Notes under the pieces: model-generated | The model's database searches: none | What the model was told of the DNA's origin: nothing | The model's input: the letters and a program-made list of their open reading frames with translations, nothing else | Position numbers and translations under genes: made by a program | Shown here: positions 25,215 to 34,711 of the stretch, piece after piece | Layout of the letters: every line of letters starts with the position of its first letter | Numbering within the stretch: the first letter of the stretch is position 1 | Source of the DNA: Microthrixaceae bacterium | GTDB lineage: Bacteria > Actinomycetota > Acidimicrobiia > Acidimicrobiales > Microtrichaceae | DNA: 46,353 nt | Direction: 5' to 3' | Assembly: GCA_020439285.1 (NCBI GenBank) | Contig: JAGQSZ010000004.1 | Span: forward strand, 1-46,353

Positions 25215-26789
25215 ATGAACCACCTCCGAATACTCACACTCCTCATCATTGCCACGGTCCTGGTTTCGTGTTCGAAACCCGATAAACCGACCGTAGTCAC
25301 TGTGCCTGAGTTGGCGCCGAGCACAAGCGTTCCTTCGACTCTGGCTCCGGCTCCCGATCAAGAATCAAGCGAGCCACCCGCTCCTCCGGATGTCGAATGG
25401 GTCGTCCAGGTCGGCGGTACCGGAGATGACAAGTTCAACGCGTTGACCAGCACGCTGTCTGCCGACTCTGAGAACCGAGCATCGGAAAGTATCGTCGCGG
25501 TCGGATCGACCAGTGAGGGAATCACTAGTCCAACTGCTGGGGCTGAAGACGTTCTGAGCTCTCGTATAGCCGCCAACGGAGAGATCGAATCGACAGACGT
25601 AGTCGGGTCCAAGAACACCGATGTCGCTACTGCGGCATCGAGGGTCTATGCCCCGGTTCGAAACAATCAGAGTCCGCTGAGTGAAGCAGTCGCGTGTGGC
25701 CTAACCGGAGGTGACCTCGCTGGCCCGCCGCTCGGGCTCTTCGATGGTTGGTGCGGACCAGTGGCCCATGGCGGCGATACGACAACCGACAGTTCAGGCG
25801 CCGATGACCTGTTCGGATTCAGCATCAAGTCATTTGGAGCTGAATCGAATGAGGTAGTCACCGGAATTGCGGCGACACTCCCAGATGACAACTCCACCCT
25901 CGCCGCCGAACAGAATGTCTACATCTCTGGAACAACCGACGGCCTCTACCCTGCTGCTGGCGACTCAACTGGTCGGGGCCTGGGACTCGGAGATGCGTTG
26001 GCTTTCCGGACCTCGTTGTCCCGTGGGACTGCCTGGATCCGCCAATTCGGCACTCCCCAACCCGACGCGGCAACAGCAGTGTGCACTGTTGATGGAAACG
26101 GGTACTTCGTCGGATGGACCGATGGCGACCTTGGAGCGAAGAGCAGCGGCGGGCGCGACGCGTGGATCTCCATGATCGACCGGGCAGGCATGCAACGGTG
26201 GCTGATCCAATTTGGCTACGGAGCGAACGAGGAGTTCCGAGCAGTCGCCGTTGGAGGCGAACCCGCTGAGGGAACACAACAGTTCATCGCCGTGGGCCTT
26301 ACCGACGGTGACGGACCGCAGCCGTCCAAGGGCGGCAAGGATGCTCTGATCGCAGCATTCGCGCCTGATGGTTCGGTCCTGTGGTCTCTGCAGACCGGAG
26401 GGGAACTCGATGACGACGCTGCAGCCGTCGCCTACCACGACTCGACGATCTACGTCGCTGGTACGACCACGTCTGCTGCGGCTAGTCCCGATGCCAGCGC
26501 AATAGATGGGATTGGCGATCTGAATCCGGCGATTGGACCCGGTGGAGCCAAGGACATTTTTCTAACGGCAATAGATCCCGCCACCGGGGCAGTTCAGTGG
26601 ACCACCCGTTTGGGATCAGATGGCGATGAGGTGGTCACTTCGATGACGGTCAGCGAGGGTGGGCTGCTGACGATCGCTGGCTCGACCACGGGCGCGCTCG
26701 GGACGAACACCAACGCTGGCAAGGCCGACGCCTTCGTGGTGGCCTTTCAACTACCGTCCGCAGGCGGAGGCGCACAAAGCTGGGTCTGA
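25215..26789 (+). CDS. lipoprotein with SBBP-type beta-propeller repeats
   Basis: A 524-residue surface lipoprotein. The signal RILTLLIIATVLVSC has its lipobox Cys at 19, then a Thr/Pro/Ser-rich stalk. From about residue 58 onward there are several repeats of the beta-propeller SBBP kind: WVVQVGGTGDDKFNALT, WIRQFGTPQPDAATAV, WLIQFGYGANEEFRAVAV, WSLQTGGELDDDAAAVAY and WTTRLGSDGDEVVTSM, each followed by a YVAGTT/IAVGLTDG-like strand and a KDA/RDAW motif. Such propellers usually serve in binding; no catalytic residue is seen. Divergent from the GYF_2 gene; no terminator is obvious. Confidence 0.75.
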   Translation: MNHLRILTLLIIATVLVSCSKPDKPTVVTVPELAPSTSVPSTLAPAPDQESSEPPAPPDVEWVVQVGGTGDDKFNALTSTLSADSENRASESIVAVGSTSEGITSPTAGAEDVLSSRIAANGEIESTDVVGSKNTDVATAASRVYAPVRNNQSPLSEAVACGLTGGDLAGPPLGLFDGWCGPVAHGGDTTTDSSGADDLFGFSIKSFGAESNEVVTGIAATLPDDNSTLAAEQNVYISGTTDGLYPAAGDSTGRGLGLGDALAFRTSLSRGTAWIRQFGTPQPDAATAVCTVDGNGYFVGWTDGDLGAKSSGGRDAWISMIDRAGMQRWLIQFGYGANEEFRAVAVGGEPAEGTQQFIAVGLTDGDGPQPSKGGKDALIAAFAPDGSVLWSLQTGGELDDDAAAVAYHDSTIYVAGTTTSAAASPDASAIDGIGDLNPAIGPGGAKDIFLTAIDPATGAVQWTTRLGSDGDEVVTSMTVSEGGLLTIAGSTTGALGTNTNAGKADAFVVAFQLPSAGGGAQSWV

Positions 26790-26856
26790 CCACTGTTTGG
26801 TCCAGCAGAGTTGCTGCCGAAAATCCGATACCAACGCGCCCCCGACAGGAGACGAC

Positions 26857-27702
26857 ATGACAGACCCGACAAGCGCGCCCACCAACGTGGACGATCAGAT
26901 CCTCTACGAGGTCACCGACGGAGTCGCGGCTATAACGATCAACGCTCCGGGTCAGGGCAACTCGCTCAACGCTGCGATGCGCGACAGATTGGCCGAACGT
27001 TTCGAATGGGCTTCGGCGGACCTTGCCGTTCGCGTCGTTGTCCTCACAGGAGCAGGAGATCGCCACTTCTGCACAGGCGCCAACCTGGGAGGCCCCCAGG
27101 CGCCAGCGCCAGACCGCCCCGAGGGTGCCCCACGGATGACCGTCGGTGAGACGGGCCGAATGATCAAACGAGGTTGGCAACGACTGATCGCTTCGATCCT
27201 CGATTGTGAGAAGCCGGTTATCGCCGCGGTCAACGGAACCGCGGCAGGCGGCGGGGCACAGTTGGTGCTCGCGTGTGACCTGGTGGTCATGGCTGATTCA
27301 GCGAAGTTGGTCGAGGTGTTCGTAAAACGGGGAATCATCCCCGATGCCGGCGGCGCCTATCTCCTGCCACGGATAGTCGGTCCCCAGATCGCCAAGGAGT
27401 TGATGTTCCTGGCCGATGACGTACCGGCTCAACGTTGCGCCGAGCTCGGAATCGCGAACCGCGTGGTCCCGACGGCGGAACTGAGCGGCGCCGTTTCGGA
27501 GCTGAGCGGTCGGCTCGTCGATGCACCCACGAAGGCGCTCGCATTGACCAAGTGGCTCATCAACCGGTCCTTCGAGTCGAGTCGCAACACCGCGTTCGAC
27601 GAGGAAGCAATCGCCCAGGATCTGCTGACCAACTCCGCTGATTTCAAGGACGGCATCGCTGCATTCGGAGAACGCCGCGCTCCAGAGTTCAAGGGTTGGT
27701 GA
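26857..27702 (+). CDS. enoyl-CoA hydratase/isomerase family protein, PaaG-like site
   Basis: A 281-residue crotonase-fold enzyme acting on an acyl-CoA. Oxyanion-hole stretches are GDRHFCTGANL and AAVNGTAAGGGAQL. The two Glu of classical enoyl-CoA hydratase are not kept: the first position is Gln (GGGAQL for GGCEL) and the second falls on Phe in VEVFVKRG. An Asp is present in GIIPDAGG, the position used by PaaG-type isomerases and some dehalogenases, so isomerase or other crotonase chemistry is likelier than simple hydration. ATG 26857 has AGGAGA upstream; the frame extends to 26797 without a ribosome site. Confidence 0.87.
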   Translation: MTDPTSAPTNVDDQILYEVTDGVAAITINAPGQGNSLNAAMRDRLAERFEWASADLAVRVVVLTGAGDRHFCTGANLGGPQAPAPDRPEGAPRMTVGETGRMIKRGWQRLIASILDCEKPVIAAVNGTAAGGGAQLVLACDLVVMADSAKLVEVFVKRGIIPDAGGAYLLPRIVGPQIAKELMFLADDVPAQRCAELGIANRVVPTAELSGAVSELSGRLVDAPTKALALTKWLINRSFESSRNTAFDEEAIAQDLLTNSADFKDGIAAFGERRAPEFKGW

Positions 27703-27974
27703 CAGGCTCCTAGCCGACGTGTCCGTACAGCAGTCGACCGCCCTCGCATCCTTGCCTGTGCGGGCAAACCCGGTGGCGTGCGACGGTCCGAGAAACGGCC
27801 CGTTACTGCAGGCTCATCCGATATTCGCGCTCCAAGGATGCGAGAACGGTCAATCTGTGCATGTCACCATCTAATGGAACGCCCACGAGGTCAAGACCCT
27901 TGTTTGTGAATGTCTTCTCATGAGTCTTGGCCTAGTCATGACCAACAAGAATCAATCCCCGCGGAGGGAACGCA
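27703..27974 (+). other. 272-bp intergenic stretch between the two crotonase genes
   Basis: No protein-like frame, tRNA-like cloverleaf or strong hairpin was found by eye. The last 15 bp carry the GGAGG ribosome site of the second crotonase gene. The length suggests that the second gene has its own promoter, but I see no clear -35/-10 pair. Confidence 0.4.
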
Positions 27975-28817
27975 ATGACTGAACTAGACACGATCACCGT
28001 TGATGTAAACGATGGTGTCGCCACCGTTACCCTGAACCGGCCAGAGGTCCTCAACTCGTTCAACGCCAGAATGGTCGAAGAGCTTCACGGCCTGTGGCGA
28101 TCGATGCGCCACGATGACGATGTCAGGTGCATTGTGTTGACCGCCGCCGGGGACCGGGCGTTCTGCACCGGCATCGATCGCTCCGAACAGATCGATGATG
28201 GCAGCGGCGGCGCCCGTGCAGCGGACGACGCTGGCGAGGATCGGATCGCCGGGTTCGGTTCGACACCGTTCCATTTTGATGACCCTGGAGAGAAACTGGG
28301 CCCCAAGACCAACGATCTGTGGAAGCCGGTCATCGCGGCGGTCAACGGCATCGCCTGTGGCGGAGCGTTCTACATGCTCGGCGAATGCGACATCATCTTG
28401 GCCTCACGAGACGCCACGTTCTTCGATCCACATGTCACCTTCGGCATGACCGCGACTTTCGAACCGTTGCATCTGTTGCACAAGATGCCTTTTGGTGAAC
28501 TCGTTCGCATGTCACTGGTGGGAAGCAACGAACGGATCTCAGCGGAATCCGCACAGAGCATGGGTCTGGTCTCTGAGGTCTTCGACGCTGAAGACCTGCT
28601 CACCGGGGCACAGTCACTCGCGGCGATCATCGCTTCTTCACCACCGCTCGCTGTTCAGGGCACCCTACGGTCGCTGTGGGCAGGCCTGGAGATGACACGC
28701 AGCCAAGCCCTTGCTCAGGGTTGGGCGTTCATCGGCCTCGGAACCGATGCCGATTCCCTGGCCGAGGGTCAGCGCAAGTTCGCCAGCGGTGAACGGATCA
28801 AGCCGAAGATCCGTTGA
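27975..28817 (+). CDS. enoyl-CoA hydratase/isomerase family protein without the two catalytic Glu
   Basis: A 280-residue crotonase-fold protein. The oxyanion-hole loops are GDRAFCTGIDRS and AAVNGIACGGAFYML. The classical catalytic Glu positions are occupied by an aromatic residue (GGAFYM) and by His in FFDPHVTFGM. This FDPHV pattern is, in my experience, common in actinobacterial crotonases of unsettled function, so it is probably not a normal hydratase. It has a Gly/Asp-rich insert (DDGSGGARAADDAGED) at about 78-93. GGAGG lies 7 bases before the ATG. Its 3' end overlaps the convergent FGGY kinase gene by 20 bp. Confidence 0.87.
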   Translation: MTELDTITVDVNDGVATVTLNRPEVLNSFNARMVEELHGLWRSMRHDDDVRCIVLTAAGDRAFCTGIDRSEQIDDGSGGARAADDAGEDRIAGFGSTPFHFDDPGEKLGPKTNDLWKPVIAAVNGIACGGAFYMLGECDIILASRDATFFDPHVTFGMTATFEPLHLLHKMPFGELVRMSLVGSNERISAESAQSMGLVSEVFDAEDLLTGAQSLAAIIASSPPLAVQGTLRSLWAGLEMTRSQALAQGWAFIGLGTDADSLAEGQRKFASGERIKPKIR

Positions 28818-30375
28818 GTTTCCGGTGGATTCCGCGGTTCTTCTTATAGATAGAACCGAAAGCCGCGTAGTGCTTTTCGTAGATAGCTGCATTGGCCGGG
28901 TTGGGGTCACAGACCTCGACCACCTCGACCATGTCGGCCATGTCCTCGACGCGGATCGCCCCCAATGCCAGTCCGGCGAGTAGCGCTGCACCTCGCGCAT
29001 TGGCCTGGATCGGGTCCTTTACCCTGCGTATTCGTCGTCCCGTTACGTCTGCGTGGATCTGCGCCCACAATGACGACACCCCGCCGCCACCCACGACGTT
29101 GAGGTACGGGAACTGTTGACCGTTGAACTTCTCGACGGCATCCAAGAGCCACTTGGAGTTGAACGCGACACCCTCCATCACCGAGCGCACCAGGTCAGCC
29201 CTATTGTTGCGCAGCGAAATGTTGTGCCAACCAGCACGAATCGTGTGGTCATCAACCGGAGTGCGCTCGCCATTGAGCCATGGCGTGAAGATGACTCCTC
29301 GTGAGCCAGGCTCAGTAGATCCAGCCACTTCGTTGACCCTGTCGAACACGTCTTCAGGGCAGCCATCCCCGCCGAAGCGATCACCCGGGTAGACAACCTG
29401 GTCCCTCAACCAGTTGAGGCATGCTCCAGCAGTCTCTTGTTCATTAGCAACGAAGTAGCGGCCCGGCAGTGGGCTCGGCAGACATGCGATGCCCTTGAGT
29501 ACGTCGGTCTTCTTGGTAGAGGTATGACACGAGATCCACGACGATGTCCCGAGGTAAAGGTGGCCTTCGTAATCCTTGATCGCCCCTGACCCAACTGCTG
29601 CGGACTGAACGTCGGGCGTTCCGCCGATGACAGGAACACCTGCAGCTATTCCGAGTTCTGTCGCCGCTTCTGGCGTCACTGATCCGATCACCGAGGTGGC
29701 TGCCACCAACTCCGGCATCCACTCCCGCTTGAGTCGTGCCATTTCGAGCAGGCCATCGTCGTAGGTGACGTTGGAAAGATCTCGGTTGTCGGTCACCCAT
29801 GTCATGACCGCGGAGTCGTAGGTGGCGACGGCTTGTCCGGTGAGTTTCAGGTTGAGCCAATCCTTCGGCTCGAGATACATCGCCGTGGCGGAATTGAGGT
29901 CGGGTCGGGTCCTACGGAGAAAGTGAATATGGGCGATCGGATCCTTGCCCGACAACGACGGTGCGCCGCCGGTCAACGCGACCCATTTGCGTAGTTTGAA
30001 CGGGTCGTAGCCCTGGATGCTCAGACGCCCACCAGCGATCTTCGCTATGTCCTCGGCTCCCCGGGAGTCCATCCAGATGACGGCATTCGCGAGTGGTTCA
30101 CCATTGGAGTCCACCGGCACCGTTCCGGACCATTGCGAAGTGACAGAAACAGCACTGAAGCCCTTGTCCGGGATACTTCCACGCTCCGCCAGACGCTTGG
30201 TGGCGGCCACGATCGCCGACCACCAGTCCCCAGGACGCTGCTCAGCCCCACCACCCTCGAATAACAACAGTTCGACCGGCTCGAATTGGCCATCGAAATA
30301 TTCGCCCTGAGCAGAGAACACAGCGACTTTCGGGCCAGATGTACCAAGGTCGATAGTCAGCACGTAGTCAGTCAC
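28798..30375 (-). CDS. FGGY-family carbohydrate kinase (xylulokinase-like)
   Basis: A 525-residue sugar or polyol kinase of the ASKHA fold using ATP. Domain I starts YVLTIDLGTSGPKVAVFSAQ (phosphate 1 loop), with SVTSQWSGT and VIWMDSRG. The catalytic base is the Asp of GGTPDVQSAAVGSG. Domain II has GTSSWISCHT, WLNGERTPVDD, MEGVAFNSKWLLDA and the adenosine loop VVGGGGVSSLWAQ. The general pattern is closest to xylulokinases, but the substrate is not certain and no isomerase or sugar transporter is nearby. GTG start with a weak ribosome site. Tail-to-tail overlap with the crotonase gene. Confidence 0.85.
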   Translation of the reverse strand: MTDYVLTIDLGTSGPKVAVFSAQGEYFDGQFEPVELLLFEGGGAEQRPGDWWSAIVAATKRLAERGSIPDKGFSAVSVTSQWSGTVPVDSNGEPLANAVIWMDSRGAEDIAKIAGGRLSIQGYDPFKLRKWVALTGGAPSLSGKDPIAHIHFLRRTRPDLNSATAMYLEPKDWLNLKLTGQAVATYDSAVMTWVTDNRDLSNVTYDDGLLEMARLKREWMPELVAATSVIGSVTPEAATELGIAAGVPVIGGTPDVQSAAVGSGAIKDYEGHLYLGTSSWISCHTSTKKTDVLKGIACLPSPLPGRYFVANEQETAGACLNWLRDQVVYPGDRFGGDGCPEDVFDRVNEVAGSTEPGSRGVIFTPWLNGERTPVDDHTIRAGWHNISLRNNRADLVRSVMEGVAFNSKWLLDAVEKFNGQQFPYLNVVGGGGVSSLWAQIHADVTGRRIRRVKDPIQANARGAALLAGLALGAIRVEDMADMVEVVEVCDPNPANAAIYEKHYAAFGSIYKKNRGIHRKLNGSSA

Positions 30376-30480
30376 GGGCCAACCCTACTTGCGCGCCAAT
30401 GCAGGTTCACCACTCTCCAATTCGAGCACGCTCATGGCGCATCAGGGGCTTAGCAGATCAAGTCGCCCACGATTCACTTA

Positions 30481-30529
30481 TTGCGAAGTTTCATTACTTT
30501 TCCTAACCTCTCAATGTTTATTGAGGAGG
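30481..30529 (+). promoter_or_regulatory. promoter-like pair and 5' hairpin before the lipoprotein operon
   Basis: TTGCGA (30481-30486) and TAACCT (30504-30509) are 17 bp apart. Downstream, CTCAAT and ATTGAG (30509-30524) form a 6-bp stem with a GTTT loop that reaches into the GAGGAGG ribosome site (30523-30529) of the next gene. The hairpin might modulate translation. Prediction only. Confidence 0.35.
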
Positions 30530-30537
30530 CCGGGTAA

Positions 30538-31305
30538 TTGTTTGCATTTACACGTCATCTGCCGATAGTTCTGATGGCGCTCACGGGAACGCTCCTGATG
30601 GTCGCCTGCGCCCAATCAGATACAAGCGATGCCAGGACCTCTGCCGTCGTTTCACCGCTTGACACCGAGTCGCCTCGGGATGCCACATCGCTACGTTCGG
30701 CATCGAGCGACGATCGGCTCATGGGATCAGCAGGGGCATCATCCTCCACCGAGGACTCCCACCCCACCAATGAGCCAGATCGGGATTCGTCGACTCACCC
30801 AGGGTCCAAAGACGAGACATCCCAGGATTCAACCGACGCTGTCGTCACTGCCCTGCTGAGCGCCTATGACCAGGTCGTTTCAGAAATGTCATCTGACCCT
30901 GGGGCAGCGCTGGATCCAGGTAGTGAGATAAGACAGCGCTGGGCTGCGGTAGTTGCAATCGGAACTGTTCTTGATTCCGATGTGATCAGAGCATTGGTCA
31001 CTGAACCCATCAATGAGCACACCCGCACTGTGGCTGCGCCCAACGGCACGACCTACAAACACCACCTCGCCAGATCTACCCTACGTGATGACGGATCCAT
31101 CGATTTCGAATTCTGCGAATACTCACCGGGGATTCAGATTGATTCCACCACTGGGGCTGTGCTCGACGATGCAGTAAGCAAACACGTTGGAGTGGGAATA
31201 GCTCGCAGATCAACCGGTGGACCGGACTCTCCATGGAGGCTCGAAGAACTCGTCGGGCTGGATCGGGAGATTTTCGCTACCGGGACGGAGGACCCATGCG
31301 TCTGA
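30538..31305 (+). CDS. lipoprotein of unknown function
   Basis: A 255-residue exported lipoprotein. The signal TRHLPIVLMALTGTLLMVAC has its lipobox Cys at 24, then a Ser/Asp/Thr-rich unstructured stalk (about 25-95). The C-terminal 150 residues are globular and rich in charged residues (VTALLSAYDQVVSEMSSDPG, VATIGTV-like strand, IDFEFCEYSPG) and look like the small exported domains attached to DUF-type proteins; I do not recognise it. TTG start 8 bases after GAGGAGG. The stop overlaps the ATG of the next gene, so the two are coupled. Confidence 0.72.
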   Translation: MFAFTRHLPIVLMALTGTLLMVACAQSDTSDARTSAVVSPLDTESPRDATSLRSASSDDRLMGSAGASSSTEDSHPTNEPDRDSSTHPGSKDETSQDSTDAVVTALLSAYDQVVSEMSSDPGAALDPGSEIRQRWAAVVAIGTVLDSDVIRALVTEPINEHTRTVAAPNGTTYKHHLARSTLRDDGSIDFEFCEYSPGIQIDSTTGAVLDDAVSKHVGVGIARRSTGGPDSPWRLEELVGLDREIFATGTEDPCV

Positions 31306-32333
31306 GCCGATCATCACCGCCCGTCAAAACCGCTGTGGGCCTAATAGCGGCCATCGTCATCACGGCGTTTGGCGCAGCACCCACGGCCGGAGCCGGAGAA
31401 AGCGGATCCACCAGCACGATCGTCGGTCGCGGTGATGTTCTAACAACAATCTTTCGCAATCTCGGTTCCGGTAACACCAAGAAGGTTGCCCAGTCTCGTC
31501 GTCGGGTCACCAAGACCAAGGCGACCAAGAAGAAGTCGGCAGGAACGAATACTGCTGCCAAGCCCGCAGCACCTGCATGCCGCGATCTCCGACTGACTGA
31601 CGGGGAACTCGAGTGGCTGGTAGCCGCGCTCGGAAACCACGCCAGGACTCCCTTCCTGGACAGACTCTCCGAAGTCCTTGCGACTCACCTTCTGACCACG
31701 ACGCCTGACGCCGCTCCGTTGAGCGAGGTCGAGATCATGGTCAGGCAATGCGGTGTGGACTTGGTGGATGCATGGGCGGTTCAGCGACTGGACGCGGGCG
31801 ACCTGGAGTCACGCTTGGCGCGCAGCATGCTCACCAGACTTCCCGAACCGGTGCTGGCCCAGAGTCCCCCACCTGGCTCCGCTGTGCCGGTAAACGAACC
31901 GGTGTTCATCTCGATTCCATCTCAGCATTGGCATCGCGTCGACGCTCTACTTACCGTCTCGGGAATAACGGCCGAGGTGCGAGCGGAGCCGTTCGGTCTC
32001 CGCACATACACCGGTGAACCGACGGCCGTTTTCGAGTTGTGTACCGGGCCAGGAAAACCCTTTGATCCCACTCTGGGACTCTCAGCTCGCCGTCAGGCCA
32101 CCCGTCCCGAGTCGTGCACCATGCGCTATCGGCAGTCCTCGAAAGCCAGCGCTTCGTCTGAATCGTGGGTTGGTTCGGTATCGGTGCTCTGGAGAGTCGA
32201 ATGGCGCGTCGGCACGGGTGACTGGCGGTCGCTTGGCACGGTACCGCGGACGCGAGTGTTGGAACGATCCGTGGTTGAACTCTCAACCTCAATCACTCGA
32301 ATTGTCGACCCCAGTCGCGCAGCAACTCGATGA
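31296..32333 (+). CDS. secreted hypothetical protein
   Basis: A 345-residue exported protein without recognised domain. N-terminus: positively charged, then KTAVGLIAAIVITAFGAAP and TAGAGES, a Sec signal peptide with cleavage near AGA. A basic Lys/Arg/Thr-rich stretch (TKATKKKSAGTN) separates it from the rest. The middle is helical (LEWLVAALGNHARTPFLDRL); the C-terminal part is beta-rich (VFISIPSQHWHRVDALL, SVLWRVEWRVGTGDWRSLG). ATG 31296 (GGAGG 5 bases upstream) overlaps the upstream lipoprotein gene by 10 bp. The 3' end overlaps the sulfatase gene on the other strand by 41 bp. Confidence 0.7.
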   Translation: MRLSRSSPPVKTAVGLIAAIVITAFGAAPTAGAGESGSTSTIVGRGDVLTTIFRNLGSGNTKKVAQSRRRVTKTKATKKKSAGTNTAAKPAAPACRDLRLTDGELEWLVAALGNHARTPFLDRLSEVLATHLLTTTPDAAPLSEVEIMVRQCGVDLVDAWAVQRLDAGDLESRLARSMLTRLPEPVLAQSPPPGSAVPVNEPVFISIPSQHWHRVDALLTVSGITAEVRAEPFGLRTYTGEPTAVFELCTGPGKPFDPTLGLSARRQATRPESCTMRYRQSSKASASSESWVGSVSVLWRVEWRVGTGDWRSLGTVPRTRVLERSVVELSTSITRIVDPSRAATR

Positions 32334-34635
32334 AGTTCATGGGGCTATCGGGAGCAGGGTCACCGGGTGAATAGGTGACGCTTCTCAGGTCACCGCTGAA
32401 CCGGAAGCACCCGTGTCGCTGGTAGATGTCCCAACTGACGGGTGACCGTCGGTCAACACCCACGTCGATTCCGTTGAACGGAGACATCGCCATTAGCAGG
32501 CGGAATCCGTCACCCGAAGCAACCACTTCACCATCGACGAGAATCGCCATGTCCCAGCGGTATTCGCCGGGACACGTCACCCGAAGGGTCAGTTCATGGT
32601 CACCCGGTTCAACTCTCGGCCCACGCAGTTGACGTTCGATCCCATAGCCGTTGTGGACCAAAAGGAGTTCACCGCTCACGTCTATGTACATGGCGTAGCC
32701 ACCGGACTGGTCGCCGTGTGCGAAGAGGACTCCACAGTCCCCATCAGCCAGAGTCACGCGAGCAGTAACGTCGAAATCCCGCCACAGAATAAGACGTTGT
32801 GATCGCCAGCGGTCAAGGGTCGGCATACCAGCAAAGAGAGTCAGCGGCTCATCGAAACGCTCTGTTCCCGGAGGGCGCAGGAGGAACCGCAGGCCGGTCC
32901 CCTCGTCCAACGGGTAGATCTGGTTCTGCCAGGCGGCCGACTCCCACGACACCTTGAGCCGCTCGAGGATCTCAGGGTGCTGCAATGCCAGGTCATTGAC
33001 TTGCGAAGGATCACTTGCCATATCGAACAGTTCCCACATGTCATCATCGAATGCAGTGCGGGGTTCGTGTCGCGCCACGGCTTCCCACTCACCTGACCGA
33101 TACCCTCGGTGGCCCTCACACTCAAAGACCACGTCAGAGGACCTCCCAGCCGTCGAACCGCTGAACAAAGTCTGGCTCAGGTCTTCACCTGTCAACTCGA
33201 GTACCGGTTTGCCATTGCGTTCCGCAGGACGCTGCGTGCCGGTCAACTGCAACAGGGTCGGCAACAGGTCCGTGATGTGCATGTACTGGTTTCTGATCTG
33301 GCCCCGGTCAGAAATTCGCGCTGGCCACGACACGACGAAGGGCACCGAATGCCCGCCACGGTGGGCGTTGATCTTGTAGTAGCGGAACGGTGTATTGCCG
33401 ACCCAGGCCCAACCGCGTGGGTAATGGGGGTAAGTGGTCGGACCACCGATCCGATCAACCCGGGCGAAGTCTTCCTCGAAGGGCTCGGGCAACCCGGTCC
33501 GCTCGAAGTGCAGAGTGCGCATGTAGGCACTTGTCCCCTCGGCCTCACCTTCGCGGGATGCGCCGTTGTCAGAGGTGAAGATGAAGAGTGTGTTGTCCCA
33601 CTCGCCCATCTGTTCCAACGCCTCGCGGAGGCGCCCGACGTTCTGGTCGATGTTGTCGACCATCGCCGCGTACACCTCCATGTACTTGGCAAAGAGGAGC
33701 TTGCGCTCATCATCAAGGTCGTCCCAGACCTGGATGCTGTCGTGGTCGTTGTCGGGCGCGTCCGACAACAAGGCACCTTCAGGGATCACACCGAGTTCCA
33801 ACTGGCGTTGGTAACGCCGCTCCCGAATCACCTGCCAACCCTCGCGATAGCGATCGGCGTGCCGTTCGATATCGGGTTCCTTCGCATGAAGCGGGGCGTG
33901 AACAGCACCGTGGGCGAAATACATGAAGAACGGTTTCGTGGGATCTGAAGCCTTGGACTCCCGGATCATCGAGATCGCCCGATCAGTCAGGTCGTCGCTG
34001 AGGTAATAGCCCTCAGGGAATTCATCTGTGTCAATGGCGTGGTTGTCTTCGAAGAGTCGGTGGGGCTGATGCAGGTTGGTAAAGGCGTCAAGGAATCCGT
34101 AGTACCGATCGAATCCCTTTTGTAGCGGCCACGATGAGCGATCTCCCGCGTCGTTTTGCTCACTGTCCTTGGTCAGGTGCCATTTGCCCAGCATCAAGGT
34201 CTGGTACCCGTTGTCTCGCAGAAGTTCCGGCAGAGTCGGTGCCAGATCTGTGAGTTGCATTGCGTACCCGGGGAAACCCGCATCGGCATGCGCTACATAT
34301 CCCAAACCTGCCCGGTGAGGTTCGAGACCCGTCAACAGTGCAGCTCGAGTGGGTGAACACATCGGAGTCGAATGGAAGTCGGTGTAGCGAAGACCTTCTT
34401 CGGCTATGCGATCGAGATTCGGTGTTGGAATCTCGGATCCGTAGCATCCGATATCGGAGTAGCCGAGATCGTCGCAAAGCATGACGATCACGTTCGGAGC
34501 ACCTTCTGGTGCCGTGGTCCTGTCCTTCCATCCAGGTTCCGAGGTTGCGTAGACACGACCGACCGTTCCGGTGAATCCTGCGTACGGATCCAACTCGGTT
34601 TCAATACCATGATTCTGTTCAGTTGATGGCTGCAC
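32293..34635 (-). CDS. arylsulfatase (type I, Cys-type) with C-terminal sandwich domain
   Basis: A 780-residue sulfatase hydrolysing a sulfate ester. Metal-binding start: VIVMLCDDLGYSDIG (two Asp near 55). The formylglycine site is MCSPTRAALLTG with the Cys at 93, so a formylglycine-generating enzyme is needed; none is in the window. Other signatures: LMLGKWHLT, FFMYFAHGAVHAP, FTSDNGAS and HRGGHSVPFVVSWPA. The last 160 residues look like a LamG/concanavalin-type sandwich. No signal peptide is seen. The frame is open to 35064, but the upstream 118 codons are antisense to another gene. GTG 34635 is my choice; ATG 34710, 1 bp from the divergent ATG, is the alternative. Confidence 0.87.
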   Translation of the reverse strand: MQPSTEQNHGIETELDPYAGFTGTVGRVYATSEPGWKDRTTAPEGAPNVIVMLCDDLGYSDIGCYGSEIPTPNLDRIAEEGLRYTDFHSTPMCSPTRAALLTGLEPHRAGLGYVAHADAGFPGYAMQLTDLAPTLPELLRDNGYQTLMLGKWHLTKDSEQNDAGDRSSWPLQKGFDRYYGFLDAFTNLHQPHRLFEDNHAIDTDEFPEGYYLSDDLTDRAISMIRESKASDPTKPFFMYFAHGAVHAPLHAKEPDIERHADRYREGWQVIRERRYQRQLELGVIPEGALLSDAPDNDHDSIQVWDDLDDERKLLFAKYMEVYAAMVDNIDQNVGRLREALEQMGEWDNTLFIFTSDNGASREGEAEGTSAYMRTLHFERTGLPEPFEEDFARVDRIGGPTTYPHYPRGWAWVGNTPFRYYKINAHRGGHSVPFVVSWPARISDRGQIRNQYMHITDLLPTLLQLTGTQRPAERNGKPVLELTGEDLSQTLFSGSTAGRSSDVVFECEGHRGYRSGEWEAVARHEPRTAFDDDMWELFDMASDPSQVNDLALQHPEILERLKVSWESAAWQNQIYPLDEGTGLRFLLRPPGTERFDEPLTLFAGMPTLDRWRSQRLILWRDFDVTARVTLADGDCGVLFAHGDQSGGYAMYIDVSGELLLVHNGYGIERQLRGPRVEPGDHELTLRVTCPGEYRWDMAILVDGEVVASGDGFRLLMAMSPFNGIDVGVDRRSPVSWDIYQRHGCFRFSGDLRSVTYSPGDPAPDSPMNFIELLRDWGRQFE

Positions 34636-34711
34636 GAACGCGAGGCTATTGCGCGCCGAGCCCGCGTGGGTTCCTCCAGCAGTCAGCAGCGGCAATGAGG
34701 CTGCCTGCATA

